Positions 18,314-26,286 of a DNA stretch of 64,000 bases are shown piece by piece. This stretch comes from Caballeronia humi (lineage in GTDB: Bacteria > Pseudomonadota > Gammaproteobacteria > Burkholderiales > Burkholderiaceae). Both the position numbers and the translations under genes were made by a program. Location of the stretch: NCBI RefSeq assembly GCF_001544475.1, contig NZ_FCNW02000030.1, positions 1-64,000 on the forward strand. The letters are read 5' to 3'. Under the pieces are notes generated by a model. It was not told where the DNA came from and made no database searches. It was given only the letters and a program-made list of their open reading frames with translations. The first letter of the stretch is position 1, and every line of letters starts with the position of its first letter.

Positions 18314-19359
18314 CGCGGCACCGGTGCGGCTTCGTGCAGCAAGCCGTTCGCACGCAGCGCTCCCCACAGCGCGGCGGGCAGCGACTCAGCAAACGACGCT
18401 GCGTTTTCCTGCACTTCGTGCGCACTGCGCGCGCCCATCAGCACGGTGGCGATAACTTTATGCGCATAAGGAAATTGCAGGGCCGCGCTCGACAACGCGA
18501 CGCCATGCTCGCGGCACACGCGCTCGAGCTTCGCCACCCGCTCGACGATTTCTTTCGGCGCATCGCCGTAATTGAATTTGAGATCGCCTTCGGCTTTCGC
18601 TTCGAGGCCGCGCGCGAGAATGCCCGAGTTGAACGCGCCGCCGAGCAGAATGCTGACGCCGCGTTGCTCGCAAGCGGGCAGCAAATCATCGAGCACGGCT
18701 TGTTCGAGCAGCGTGTAGCGTCCGGCCAAAAGCGCGCAGTCAATGTCGAATTCGGCCATCGCTTCGAGGATCGCCGCGCCTTCGTTCACGCCTAGCCCGA
18801 CCGCCTTCACGCCGCGCGTCTTGCGCAGTTCATCGAGCGCGCGGAAACCGCCTTCGTCGGTCAGTTGCCGCCAGTAAAGCGCATTTTTCTCGCCGTGCGT
18901 ATAGCGGCCGATGTCGTGGATCAACACGATATCGATATCGACGATGCCGAGCCGCTGCTGGCTGTCCTCGAACGAGCGCAGGATGCCGTCGTAGGTGTAG
19001 TCGTAAATCGCCTCGAACGGCAGCGGATTCGCCCAGCCTTCGCTGCCGTCGTAGGGCGTCGTGCGCGGCACGAAGCGGCGGCCGACTTTCGTCGACAGCA
19101 CATAATCGGCGCGCGGATAGCGGCGCAGCGCGTCGCCGAGCCGGTGTTCCGCTTTTGTATGGCCGTAGTGCGGGGCGGTATCGAAGAAGCGGATGCCGCT
19201 TTGCCAGGCGGCATCGACGGTCGCGAGCGCCGCTTCTTCCGACAGTTCGTGATACAGCCCACCGAGCGGCGCGCTGCCGAGCGAAAGTGCCGTCACTTCC
19301 AGCGATGTGCGGCCGATTTTGCGGCGGCGCGTCACGGCATCGATTGTTTCGGTGTTCAT
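18310..19359 (-). CDS. Aldo/keto reductase, probable L-fucose (aldose) 1-dehydrogenase
   Basis: This 349-residue aldo/keto reductase has the family catalytic layout: DTAPHYGHTKAEHRLG (Asp and Tyr), STKVGR (Lys) and VLIHDIGR (His). It resembles D-threo-aldose/L-fucose 1-dehydrogenases, which oxidise L-fucose to the lactone with NAD(P). ATG at 19359 is preferred over the open upstream frame. It contains a one-mismatch parS-like site at 18456-18471. It is followed by the coupled lactonase gene and preceded by the UxaA-type gene 10 nt away. Confidence 0.84.
   Translation of the reverse strand: MNTETIDAVTRRRKIGRTSLEVTALSLGSAPLGGLYHELSEEAALATVDAAWQSGIRFFDTAPHYGHTKAEHRLGDALRRYPRADYVLSTKVGRRFVPRTTPYDGSEGWANPLPFEAIYDYTYDGILRSFEDSQQRLGIVDIDIVLIHDIGRYTHGEKNALYWRQLTDEGGFRALDELRKTRGVKAVGLGVNEGAAILEAMAEFDIDCALLAGRYTLLEQAVLDDLLPACEQRGVSILLGGAFNSGILARGLEAKAEGDLKFNYGDAPKEIVERVAKLERVCREHGVALSSAALQFPYAHKVIATVLMGARSAHEVQENAASFAESLPAALWGALRANGLLHEAAPVPR
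18456..18471. promoter_or_regulatory. Imperfect parS-like site inside the aldo/keto reductase gene
   Basis: CTTTATGCGCATAAGG differs by one base from the perfect palindrome CTTTATGCGCATAAAG found three times around parAB, 11 kb to the right. Being inside coding sequence, it could be partly coincidental. Confidence 0.4.
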
Positions 19360-19369
19360 CCGCGTGCCC

Positions 19370-20662
19370 TCATGACGATGCGATTTCGACGATTTCCACG
19401 ACATTACGCGCCGCGGCGCCGCGCGGCAAACATGCCGGCCCGACTGGCTCGAAAGTCTTGTAAGTCAGGATGAATTCCTGATGCCCGAGCGATTCCGACT
19501 TCGACGCCGCGCCCGCCGCCACCGCGACGGTCACGTCGAAGACTTCGCGGCCGACTTCGTCGAGCGTCGCGCGGCCTTCGAGGATGCGGCCGGCGTCGAC
19601 GTCCATGTCGCCGGCGAGGTTGCGGTAGGTCGCCGGGTTCGCGCAGACCTTGATGACGGGCGAAATCGCCGAGCCGACGACCGAGCCGCGCCCGGTCGTG
19701 AACAGCACGACGTGCGCGCCGCACGCAATCAGTTCGACGATTTCCGCGTTATCGCTGATGTTGGGGAAGCCGAAGCGCGGTTCGCCGTCGGGGACGACGT
19801 CGAGCAGGTAGAGGCCGCCGGTCGGCGGAATGTCGCCCGGCTTGACGATGCCGGCGATCGGCGACGCGCCGCTTTTGGCATAGGCGCCGAGCGATTTTTC
19901 TTCCTGCGTTGTGAGGCCGCCGTCCGCGTTGCCGACGGCAAACGAGCCGTGGCCGAGGATCGAGTAGTAGCGCGCCGCCTTCGCCACGCAAGCGACGATT
20001 TCCGCGCCGAGTTCCGCCCGGGCCGCGCGCTTTTCCATGTGATATTCGCAGCCGACGAGCTCGCCCGTTTCCTCGAAGATGCAGGTGGCGCCGGCGTCGA
20101 TGAAGGCATCGAACGCGCGGCCGACGGCCGGATTCGCCGTGATGCCGCTCGTGCCGTCCGAGCCGCCGCAGATCGTGCCGACGACGAGTTCATCGATCCC
20201 CATCGGCACTTTTGATTGCGTGGCGAGTTGGGCGCGGGCGTCACGGACCCAGTCGAGGCCGTTCTGGATCGTGCTGCGCGTGCCGCCTTTTTCCTGGATC
20301 GTCAGGACGTGTGCCGGGCGGCCGCTCGCTCGCACGGCTTCGACTAAATGGTGCTTGTTCATGCTCTCGCAGCCCAGCGAGACGAAGAGCACTGCGCCGA
20401 CGTTGGGATGCGTGGTCAGGCGTTCCATCATCTTTTCGGCGTAGGCGTTGGGGTAGCAGCCGGGGAAGCCGATCAGATGGACGGGAGGTTGGGTCTCGCT
20501 TTTTTCCGAGAGCCCGTCGAACGCCGGACGAAATTGCGCGACGATCTCCCGGGCGACGTGATGCGCGCACTCAACGAGATACGCCACCGCGACGATATTG
20601 CGAATGCCCTTGCGGCCGTCGGCGCGGAGATAGCCTTCAAGGTAGGGGGGGGTTGTTTTCAC
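19370..20662 (-). CDS. UxaA-family dehydratase, large subunit (sugar-acid dehydratase)
   Basis: This 430-residue protein corresponds to the C-terminal catalytic part of altronate/galactarate-dehydratase-type UxaA proteins (YLRADGRKGIRN near the start, GTICGGSDGTSGITANPAVG, FTTGRGSVVGSA). It probably dehydrates L-fuconate (or an isomeric sugar acid) to the 2-keto-3-deoxy acid. The SAF-domain part is a separate gene 54 nt upstream, an arrangement found in this family and not a frameshift. It takes the place of the enolase-type fuconate dehydratase usual in Burkholderia fucose clusters. Confidence 0.84.
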   Translation of the reverse strand: MKTTPPYLEGYLRADGRKGIRNIVAVAYLVECAHHVAREIVAQFRPAFDGLSEKSETQPPVHLIGFPGCYPNAYAEKMMERLTTHPNVGAVLFVSLGCESMNKHHLVEAVRASGRPAHVLTIQEKGGTRSTIQNGLDWVRDARAQLATQSKVPMGIDELVVGTICGGSDGTSGITANPAVGRAFDAFIDAGATCIFEETGELVGCEYHMEKRAARAELGAEIVACVAKAARYYSILGHGSFAVGNADGGLTTQEEKSLGAYAKSGASPIAGIVKPGDIPPTGGLYLLDVVPDGEPRFGFPNISDNAEIVELIACGAHVVLFTTGRGSVVGSAISPVIKVCANPATYRNLAGDMDVDAGRILEGRATLDEVGREVFDVTVAVAAGAASKSESLGHQEFILTYKTFEPVGPACLPRGAAARNVVEIVEIASS

Positions 20663-20716
20663 GTGTTATCCGCTTGCGCTTGAGTTGGACGGGTTCGTTT
20701 GCACCACGCCAGCAGC

Positions 20717-21040
20717 CTACCGATGTACGAATTCATGCCCATCATCGTGCGTATAAGTCGGCAAATAATCGCTGGCGAGGTTATGCGTATGCAAATGCTC
20801 CCCTTTGGCCACATCCACGGTGACGTGCCCGATAACCGCGCCGTAGCGCAAAACCTTGTCGTCGGCCTTAAGCGCAATCCGAGCGACCTTATGTGCCAGA
20901 TCGATCGATTTAGAAAGCGTGACCAGTTCGCCTTCGATCATCACTTCTTCCCCGGCGCCAAGCCGCGCCCCGGCGATCAAACAATTGTCTTCGGGACTCA
21001 GCAGAATCAACCGGGCATCGGTATCTTGAAAAGCGTCCAT
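20717..21040 (-). CDS. UxaA-family dehydratase, small SAF-domain subunit
   Basis: This 107-residue SAF-domain protein matches the N-terminal region of altronate/galactarate dehydratases (ALKADDKVLRYGAVIGH and the histidine-containing KGEHLHTHN). In fused relatives this domain helps bind the metal and shape the active site, so it should work with the 430-residue subunit. It ends 54 nt before that gene and begins 1 nt after the permease gene ends, within one operon. Confidence 0.84.
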   Translation of the reverse strand: MDAFQDTDARLILLSPEDNCLIAGARLGAGEEVMIEGELVTLSKSIDLAHKVARIALKADDKVLRYGAVIGHVTVDVAKGEHLHTHNLASDYLPTYTHDDGHEFVHR

Positions 21041-21041
21041 G

Positions 21042-22082
21042 TCAGTCCTGCCCCTCGCCGCCAGCGAGCCGCGCCACCATCAACGAACCGAGAATGATCG
21101 CGCCGTAAATCGCCTGAATCCAGAACGACGGCACCTGCGCGAGCGTCAGCAGGTTCTGCACGACGCCGAGCAACAGCACGCCCGACAGAGCCCCAAGCAT
21201 CGTCCCCTTCCCGCCATCGAGCGAAATTCCGCCGATCACTGCTGCCGCGAAAACGGTAAAGATCATCCCGTTGCCCTGATTCGCGTTGATCGCGCCGACG
21301 TAGCCCGTCACGATCAACCCGCCGAGCGAAGCCAGCACGCTGCCGAGCACGAACACGCCCCACGTGATGCGTTCGACGCGAATCCCCGCCGCGCGCGCCG
21401 CCTCCGGATTGCCGCCGATCGCGTAAAGCGCCCGCCCGAGCCGGTGATAACGCAGCATGAACGCAGCGACCCCGAACGCGACCGCCGCGAGCCACACCGA
21501 GATCGGCAGGCCGAGAAAAAGCGTCGTGGCGAGCGTGAAGAAAGACGGCGGCATATCGAAAAGCGTGCCGCCCTTGGTCGCACCGACGAGCATCCCGCGC
21601 AGCACGATCAGCATCGCGAGCGTCACGATGAACGCGTTGAGCCGCAGCCGCACGACCAGAAAGCCGTTGACGAAGCCGACCGCCGCGCCCACGACGAGAA
21701 TCGCGAACAACCCCGCCGCCGCCGGCCATTCGAAGCCGAATCCCGCCGATGCCGCTGGCATCACCAGCATCGCGCCGACGGCGGGCGCAATCCCGACCGT
21801 CGATTCCAGCGACAAATCGAACTTGCCCGTCAGGACGATCAGCGACTCCGCGAGCACGACGAGCGCGAGCGCCGCCGAGGCGCCGAGGATGCTGATCAAA
21901 TTCGCCTTCGTCAGAAAACTCGGGCTGACGAAGGCGCCGATCGCGAGCAGCAACGCGAGTGCGGGCAAAAGCGCGAGGTCGCGAAATCGCGCGAACTCGA
22001 AGCGCGCGCGCCGTTCGCGCACGCCGACGCCCGCCGCGGGCGCGCTGCCGGCCATTGCGGGACTCGGAACATTATTCTTCAT
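21042..22082 (-). CDS. Sugar ABC transporter permease, RbsC type
   Basis: This 346-residue permease of the ribose/xylose/branched-chain type has 8-10 hydrophobic helices. Family motifs are GKFDLSLESTVGIAPAVGAML, GFVNGFLVVRLRLNAFIVTLAM and AAVIGGISLDGGKGTMLGA. Its start overlaps the ATPase gene by 11 nt. It forms the membrane channel of the importer feeding the deoxy-sugar pathway. Confidence 0.91.
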   Translation of the reverse strand: MKNNVPSPAMAGSAPAAGVGVRERRARFEFARFRDLALLPALALLLAIGAFVSPSFLTKANLISILGASAALALVVLAESLIVLTGKFDLSLESTVGIAPAVGAMLVMPAASAGFGFEWPAAAGLFAILVVGAAVGFVNGFLVVRLRLNAFIVTLAMLIVLRGMLVGATKGGTLFDMPPSFFTLATTLFLGLPISVWLAAVAFGVAAFMLRYHRLGRALYAIGGNPEAARAAGIRVERITWGVFVLGSVLASLGGLIVTGYVGAINANQGNGMIFTVFAAAVIGGISLDGGKGTMLGALSGVLLLGVVQNLLTLAQVPSFWIQAIYGAIILGSLMVARLAGGEGQD

Positions 22083-23577
22083 GGAGACTCACCCCTTCGA
22101 CCGATGCAATCAGTTCATGGTCCTGCCATCCGGCAGGAAATTCGGCGACGATCGCGCCGCGAAACATCACGAGCACGCGATCGCACGTGCGCAGATCGTC
22201 GAGTTCGCCCGATACGACGAGCACCGCCTTGCCCTCGTCCCGCACGCGATCGACGACCGCGAGCAGCGCTTCCTTCGATTTCACGTCGACGCCCGCCGTC
22301 GGGTCGATCAGCACGAGCACGTCCGGATCGGTCGCCAACGCGCGCGCCATCACGACTTTTTGCTGATTGCCGCCCGACAAGCCCGACACCGCGTGCTCCG
22401 GCCCCTGCGTCTTGATGCCAAGCGCGTCGATCATGCGGCGCCCGAAGGCGTTCTTCTTCGCCGGCGACGCGATGCCGAAGCGCCCGAGCGTGCGCGCGAT
22501 CGTCATCGATGCGTTCTCCGCCACCGATTGCGACAGCACCAGCCCCTCGCGATGCCGGTCCTTCGGCACGCAGCCGACGCCCGAGCGCAGCGCGGCGGGC
22601 ACGTCGCCGGCCGGCAGCGCGCGGCCATCGACGCGGATCGCTCCGGTGCGCTGCGCATTCAATCCGGCAATCGCCTCCGCGACGCTCGTGCGCCCGCTTG
22701 ACGTCGCGCCCGTCAGCCCGACGACTTCGCCGCGCTTCACGTGAAACGAAACGCCTTCGTAGTCCTCGCCTGCCAGCGCTTCGACCTGCAAAGCGACCGA
22801 CGTATCGGCGGCGAGCGGCGGACGCGCGGCGGCATCGGCGACGGCGAGGCCGCCCTGCTCGCCCGTCATCGCCTCGATCAGCTTCTCGCGCGGCAACGCC
22901 TCGACCGGCGCGCTGACGATATGCCGCGCGTCGCGCAACACCGTCACCGCCTGGCAAATCTCGTACACCTCCTGCAAGTGGTGCGAGATGAAAAGAAACG
23001 TCACGCCTTCGCGCAGCAATTCCTCGATGCGCCGGAAGAGCCGCTTGATTTCGTCGCCGTCGAGCTGGGCGGTCGGTTCGTCGAGGATGATGAAGCGCGC
23101 CCCGTACGACAGCGCCCGCGCGATTTCCACGAGCTGGCGCGCTTCCACGGTCAGGTCGCCGGCGCGCGCGTCCTCGCGCACGTCGATCTTCCAGTGGTCG
23201 AGGAGCGCGCGGGCGTCGCGGCGCATCGTCCGCCAGTCGATCACGCCGCTCTTTACCGGCTGCCGGTTGATGAACAGGTTCTCCGCGACCGACAGCTCGC
23301 GGATGATCGTCGAGTGCTGGTACACGCACGCGACGCGTTCGCGCCACGCGTCGCGATCGGCGATCGGCGGCGCGGGTTCGTCGTTGAAGCGCACTTCGCC
23401 GGTGTCGGGGCGGCGCAGGCCGGTCAGCATCGACACCAGCGTCGACTTCCCCGCGCCGTTGCGCCCGACGAGCGCGTGCGACTCGCCGGGCAGCACGCGC
23501 AGGCTGACGTCGTTCAGCGCCGCCGTCGAACCGAAGCGCTTCGTCAGGTTGCGCGCTTCCACCACGGGATGGCTCAT
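22072..23577 (-). CDS. Sugar ABC transporter ATPase, RbsA/XylG type (two ABC domains)
   Basis: This 501-residue protein carries two ABC domains. The first has Walker A GRNGAGKST and Walker B FIILDEPTAQLD. The second has a degenerate Walker A (GATSSGRTS) but the intact signature GLSGGNQQKVVMARAL, the usual asymmetry of RbsA/MglA/XylG proteins. Its ATG overlaps the stop of the binding-protein gene by 4 nt. It powers import of the pathway sugar, probably L-fucose. Confidence 0.92.
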   Translation of the reverse strand: MSHPVVEARNLTKRFGSTAALNDVSLRVLPGESHALVGRNGAGKSTLVSMLTGLRRPDTGEVRFNDEPAPPIADRDAWRERVACVYQHSTIIRELSVAENLFINRQPVKSGVIDWRTMRRDARALLDHWKIDVREDARAGDLTVEARQLVEIARALSYGARFIILDEPTAQLDGDEIKRLFRRIEELLREGVTFLFISHHLQEVYEICQAVTVLRDARHIVSAPVEALPREKLIEAMTGEQGGLAVADAAARPPLAADTSVALQVEALAGEDYEGVSFHVKRGEVVGLTGATSSGRTSVAEAIAGLNAQRTGAIRVDGRALPAGDVPAALRSGVGCVPKDRHREGLVLSQSVAENASMTIARTLGRFGIASPAKKNAFGRRMIDALGIKTQGPEHAVSGLSGGNQQKVVMARALATDPDVLVLIDPTAGVDVKSKEALLAVVDRVRDEGKAVLVVSGELDDLRTCDRVLVMFRGAIVAEFPAGWQDHELIASVEGVSLHEE

Positions 23578-24581
23578 TTGACGGTATTACCCCAGAGCGA
23601 TTTGTCGTCGACGTTCGCCTTCGTCACGAGCGGAGCGGGCAACTGGTCTTCGAGGATGCCGGGCGCGCGCTGCACGATGTTGCTGCCGTGATCGGTCGGG
23701 CCGGGCTTGAAGGTCTGTCCGGCGAGCGCCGCCTTGATGTAGAACAGGCCGTACTTCGCGTACAGGTCGGCGGGCTGCGAAATCGTCGCGTCGATATCGC
23801 CGCGGCGGATCGCGTCATATTCCTGCGGGATACCGTCGTTGCTCACGATCACGACGTGCTTCGGATCGCCCGCCTTGAAGAGCAGTTGCTTGCGGCGCAA
23901 GGTTTGCAGCGTCGGTGAGAGATAGACGCCACCCGCCTGCATGTAGATCGCCTTCACGTCGGGGTTCGCGGTCAGCAGGCTGTCGAGCGCGGTCGCCGCG
24001 ACATCGCCTTTCCACGCCGCCGGGATTTCGAGCAGGCTCAAGGCCGGGTATTTCTTCATGCACGCGCGAAACGCCTCCGAGCGGTCGCGCCCGTTCACTG
24101 ACGCCAGGTCGCCCATGATCTGCACGACCTTGCCCGACTTCACGTTCTCGCCGATGTAGTCGCACGCCTTCGATCCGTACGCGCGGTTGTCGGCGCGCAC
24201 GACCATCGCGACCTTGCCTTGCGTCGGGGCGACATCGACGGCGACGACCGGCACGTCCCGCGCCGTCGATGCATCCAGCGCGCGGCTGATCGCCGCCGAA
24301 TCCAGCGGCCCGACGACGATCCCCTTCGCGCCGAGGTTCAGCAGGTTGTTCATGTCGGTGATCTGCTGCACGGGGTCGCCGTTCGAATTGACGGGTGCGA
24401 GGATGTCGAGGCCCATCTGCTTCGCATAGACCGGCAGGTAGTTGTTGTACGACTGCCAGAACGGCGAGGTCAGCAACGGCAAGCCGAGGCCGACCTTGCC
24501 TGCATCGGCGGCGTGGGCCGCGCTCGTCAATCCAATACCAGCCGTGACGACGGCCGCGATCAAGCCTTTGATATGGGTCAT
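23574..24581 (-). CDS. Periplasmic sugar-binding protein of the ABC importer
   Basis: This 335-residue protein has a clear signal peptide (basic start, hydrophobic core GLIAAVVTAGIGLTSA, cleavage after AHA) and a type I periplasmic-binding-protein fold of the ribose class. AGGAG precedes the ATG at 24581. It is the first gene of the cluster that runs down to 15777, and its promoter region faces the divergent IclR regulator. The ligand is inferred as L-fucose from downstream enzymes. Confidence 0.9.
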   Translation of the reverse strand: MTHIKGLIAAVVTAGIGLTSAAHAADAGKVGLGLPLLTSPFWQSYNNYLPVYAKQMGLDILAPVNSNGDPVQQITDMNNLLNLGAKGIVVGPLDSAAISRALDASTARDVPVVAVDVAPTQGKVAMVVRADNRAYGSKACDYIGENVKSGKVVQIMGDLASVNGRDRSEAFRACMKKYPALSLLEIPAAWKGDVAATALDSLLTANPDVKAIYMQAGGVYLSPTLQTLRRKQLLFKAGDPKHVVIVSNDGIPQEYDAIRRGDIDATISQPADLYAKYGLFYIKAALAGQTFKPGPTDHGSNIVQRAPGILEDQLPAPLVTKANVDDKSLWGNTVK

Positions 24582-24650
24582 GCGTTGTCTCCTGATGTGC
24601 TTGTTTGAGTGCTTCTAATCGGCGCTTCGGATTTTGCTTTGCTGCGTTCA

Positions 24651-24684
24651 TTCACCAGTGAACGTATTATTCATATACGAATAA
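24651..24684. promoter_or_regulatory. Two inverted repeats, candidate IclR operators
   Basis: TTCAC-CA-GTGAA (24651-24662) and TTATTC-N6-GAATAA (24667-24684) stand between the divergent transport-operon and IclR genes, in an AT-rich island. The position suits binding of the adjacent IclR protein to control the importer and enzyme operon. Confidence 0.55.
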
Positions 24685-24802
24685 ACCGAAGTCAAGGAAA
24701 GTGCGCTGCAGCAAGAGTCGGTAGTTTCCCTAGCGCGCGATGAGCGCCGCGTGGACGATGGACGGCTTACACTCGGCGCGGCTCAAACAGGAATCGACCG
24801 GA

Positions 24803-25603
24803 ATGGACGTGGAAGACAACAACGATGCCGACCGCTACCGCGCGCCCGCGCTGGACAAGGGGCTCGACATCCTCGAACTGCTCGCCGAACAGAAGGACGG
24901 CCTGACGCGCGCCGAGATCACGAAGCTGCTCGGGCGCAACGCGAGCGAGATGTACCGGATGCTGGAGCGGCTCGTCGCGCGGCAGTACGTCGTGCGCTCG
25001 CCCAGCGGCGACCGCTATTCGCTGAGTCTCAAGCTCTATGCGCTCGGACATCGCCATCCGCCGATGAACCGGCTGATCTCGGAAGCGCTTCCGGTGATGC
25101 AGCGTTTCGCCGATACCGCCGAGCAATCCGTGCATCTCGCGGTGTACGACCGCGGCAACCTGCTCGTGATCGCGCAGGTCGACGGGCCGGGGACGTGGGG
25201 GATTTCGGTGCGGCTCGGTTCACGCGTCGGCTTGATCGATACCGGGTCCGGGCGCGTGATGCTCGCGTTCCAGAGCGCCGAGCAGCGCGAACACATGCTC
25301 GCCGAGCACACCAAGGTGAAGGGCGAGATCACGCTCGATCCTGCCGTGCTCGAGGCCGCGTACCAGGAAATTTGCCGAGATGGCTTTTCGCGCAAGGACA
25401 GCCAGCAGACGGTCGGCGTGACCGATGTCACGTTTCCGCTGCTCGGGCCGTCGGGCCAGGCGATCGCGGCGCTGACGTGTCCATATCTGCGGCGTATCGA
25501 CGAATACGTGGCGCCCTCGCTCGACGAGGCGACCGCGCTTCTGAAGGACGCGGCGGCGGGCTTGTCGATGTCGCGTGATGCGCCCGCGCAGAATTCGGAC
25601 TGA
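24803..25603 (+). CDS. IclR-family regulator of the deoxy-sugar cluster
   Basis: This 266-residue IclR protein has an N-terminal winged helix (KGLDILELLAEQKDGLTRAEITKLLGRNASEMYRMLERL) and a C-terminal GAF-like effector domain. It is divergent from the transport and catabolic cluster, with paired inverted repeats between them. The likely effector is a pathway sugar or sugar acid. The frame is also open from 24740; ATG 24803 gives the ordinary IclR length. Confidence 0.88.
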   Translation: MDVEDNNDADRYRAPALDKGLDILELLAEQKDGLTRAEITKLLGRNASEMYRMLERLVARQYVVRSPSGDRYSLSLKLYALGHRHPPMNRLISEALPVMQRFADTAEQSVHLAVYDRGNLLVIAQVDGPGTWGISVRLGSRVGLIDTGSGRVMLAFQSAEQREHMLAEHTKVKGEITLDPAVLEAAYQEICRDGFSRKDSQQTVGVTDVTFPLLGPSGQAIAALTCPYLRRIDEYVAPSLDEATALLKDAAAGLSMSRDAPAQNSD

Positions 25604-25704
25604 CGCGACGGCCGTCCGGCGATACGCGTTAGAATGGCGGCCCTCTCAAAAAGCGGTTGGCCGTTTGCGCGGCCGTCCGTGCTCTCTGACGCAAAGCAAT
25701 CTCA

Positions 25705-26247
25705 ATGGCGAAACTCCTGTCCGATCCCGAATTCCAGCGCTTTTCCGAACTCCAGCAGAAGCAGTCGAGCTTCACGATCACCCCGGAAGAAGCCGACGAA
25801 CTGCGCGACATCGTGGCGCGCGCGCAGAAAAAGCGCGACGACCGCGCCGCCGCGATGAAATCGATCGAAACCTTCATCCAGCAATTCGACATCAGTCCGG
25901 ACGAGCTTTTCTCGCCTGAGCAGATTGGGGATGCGGCGCGCACTTATGGGCTGATTCCGGCCGCGAAGAAGGAGCGCTCGCTGCCGCCGCAACTGACGCA
26001 CAACGGCAAGCCTTATCAGTGGACGTCGCGGGCGTTGCCTGATGATATTCGCGTGCCGCTGTTCGAGGCGTTCACGTCTGGGGCGTCGGTGAACGGCTTC
26101 ATCGCGACGCCGAAGGACGCGACGCGCTGTGCCGCGACCATCGCACGGCTGGAGCGCGAGACGGGGCAGGCTTATGCGGATGCGTGGCTGGAGGAACTGG
26201 CGGTGTCGCGTGGGCAGGTGGATGAGGCGCTGGCGAAGCTGCCTTGA
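25705..26247 (+). CDS. Conserved-looking hypothetical cytosolic protein
   Basis: I do not recognise the family of this 180-residue protein. It has a charged helical N-terminal half (TPEEADELRDIVARAQKKRDDR), then PPQLTHNGKPYQWTSRALP and a helical end. There is no signal peptide or membrane segment. Codon use is like its neighbours and a strong terminator follows, so a real monocistronic gene is likely. Confidence 0.7.
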   Translation: MAKLLSDPEFQRFSELQQKQSSFTITPEEADELRDIVARAQKKRDDRAAAMKSIETFIQQFDISPDELFSPEQIGDAARTYGLIPAAKKERSLPPQLTHNGKPYQWTSRALPDDIRVPLFEAFTSGASVNGFIATPKDATRCAATIARLERETGQAYADAWLEELAVSRGQVDEALAKLP

Positions 26248-26258
26248 TCAACGCTTAG

Positions 26259-26286
26259 AATCGCTGCCTCCGCGCAGCGATTTTTT
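26259..26286 (+). terminator. Rho-independent terminator
   Basis: A 9-bp stem (AATCGCTGC / GCAGCGATT) with a 6-nt loop and a run of T residues lies 11 nt after the hypothetical gene. It also abuts the stop of the convergent acetyltransferase gene. Confidence 0.85.

Noticed and set aside
19370-21040. UxaA protein split by a frameshift
   Set aside because: Both parts have proper starts and stops and domain-complete ends, and separate SAF and catalytic genes are a known arrangement.
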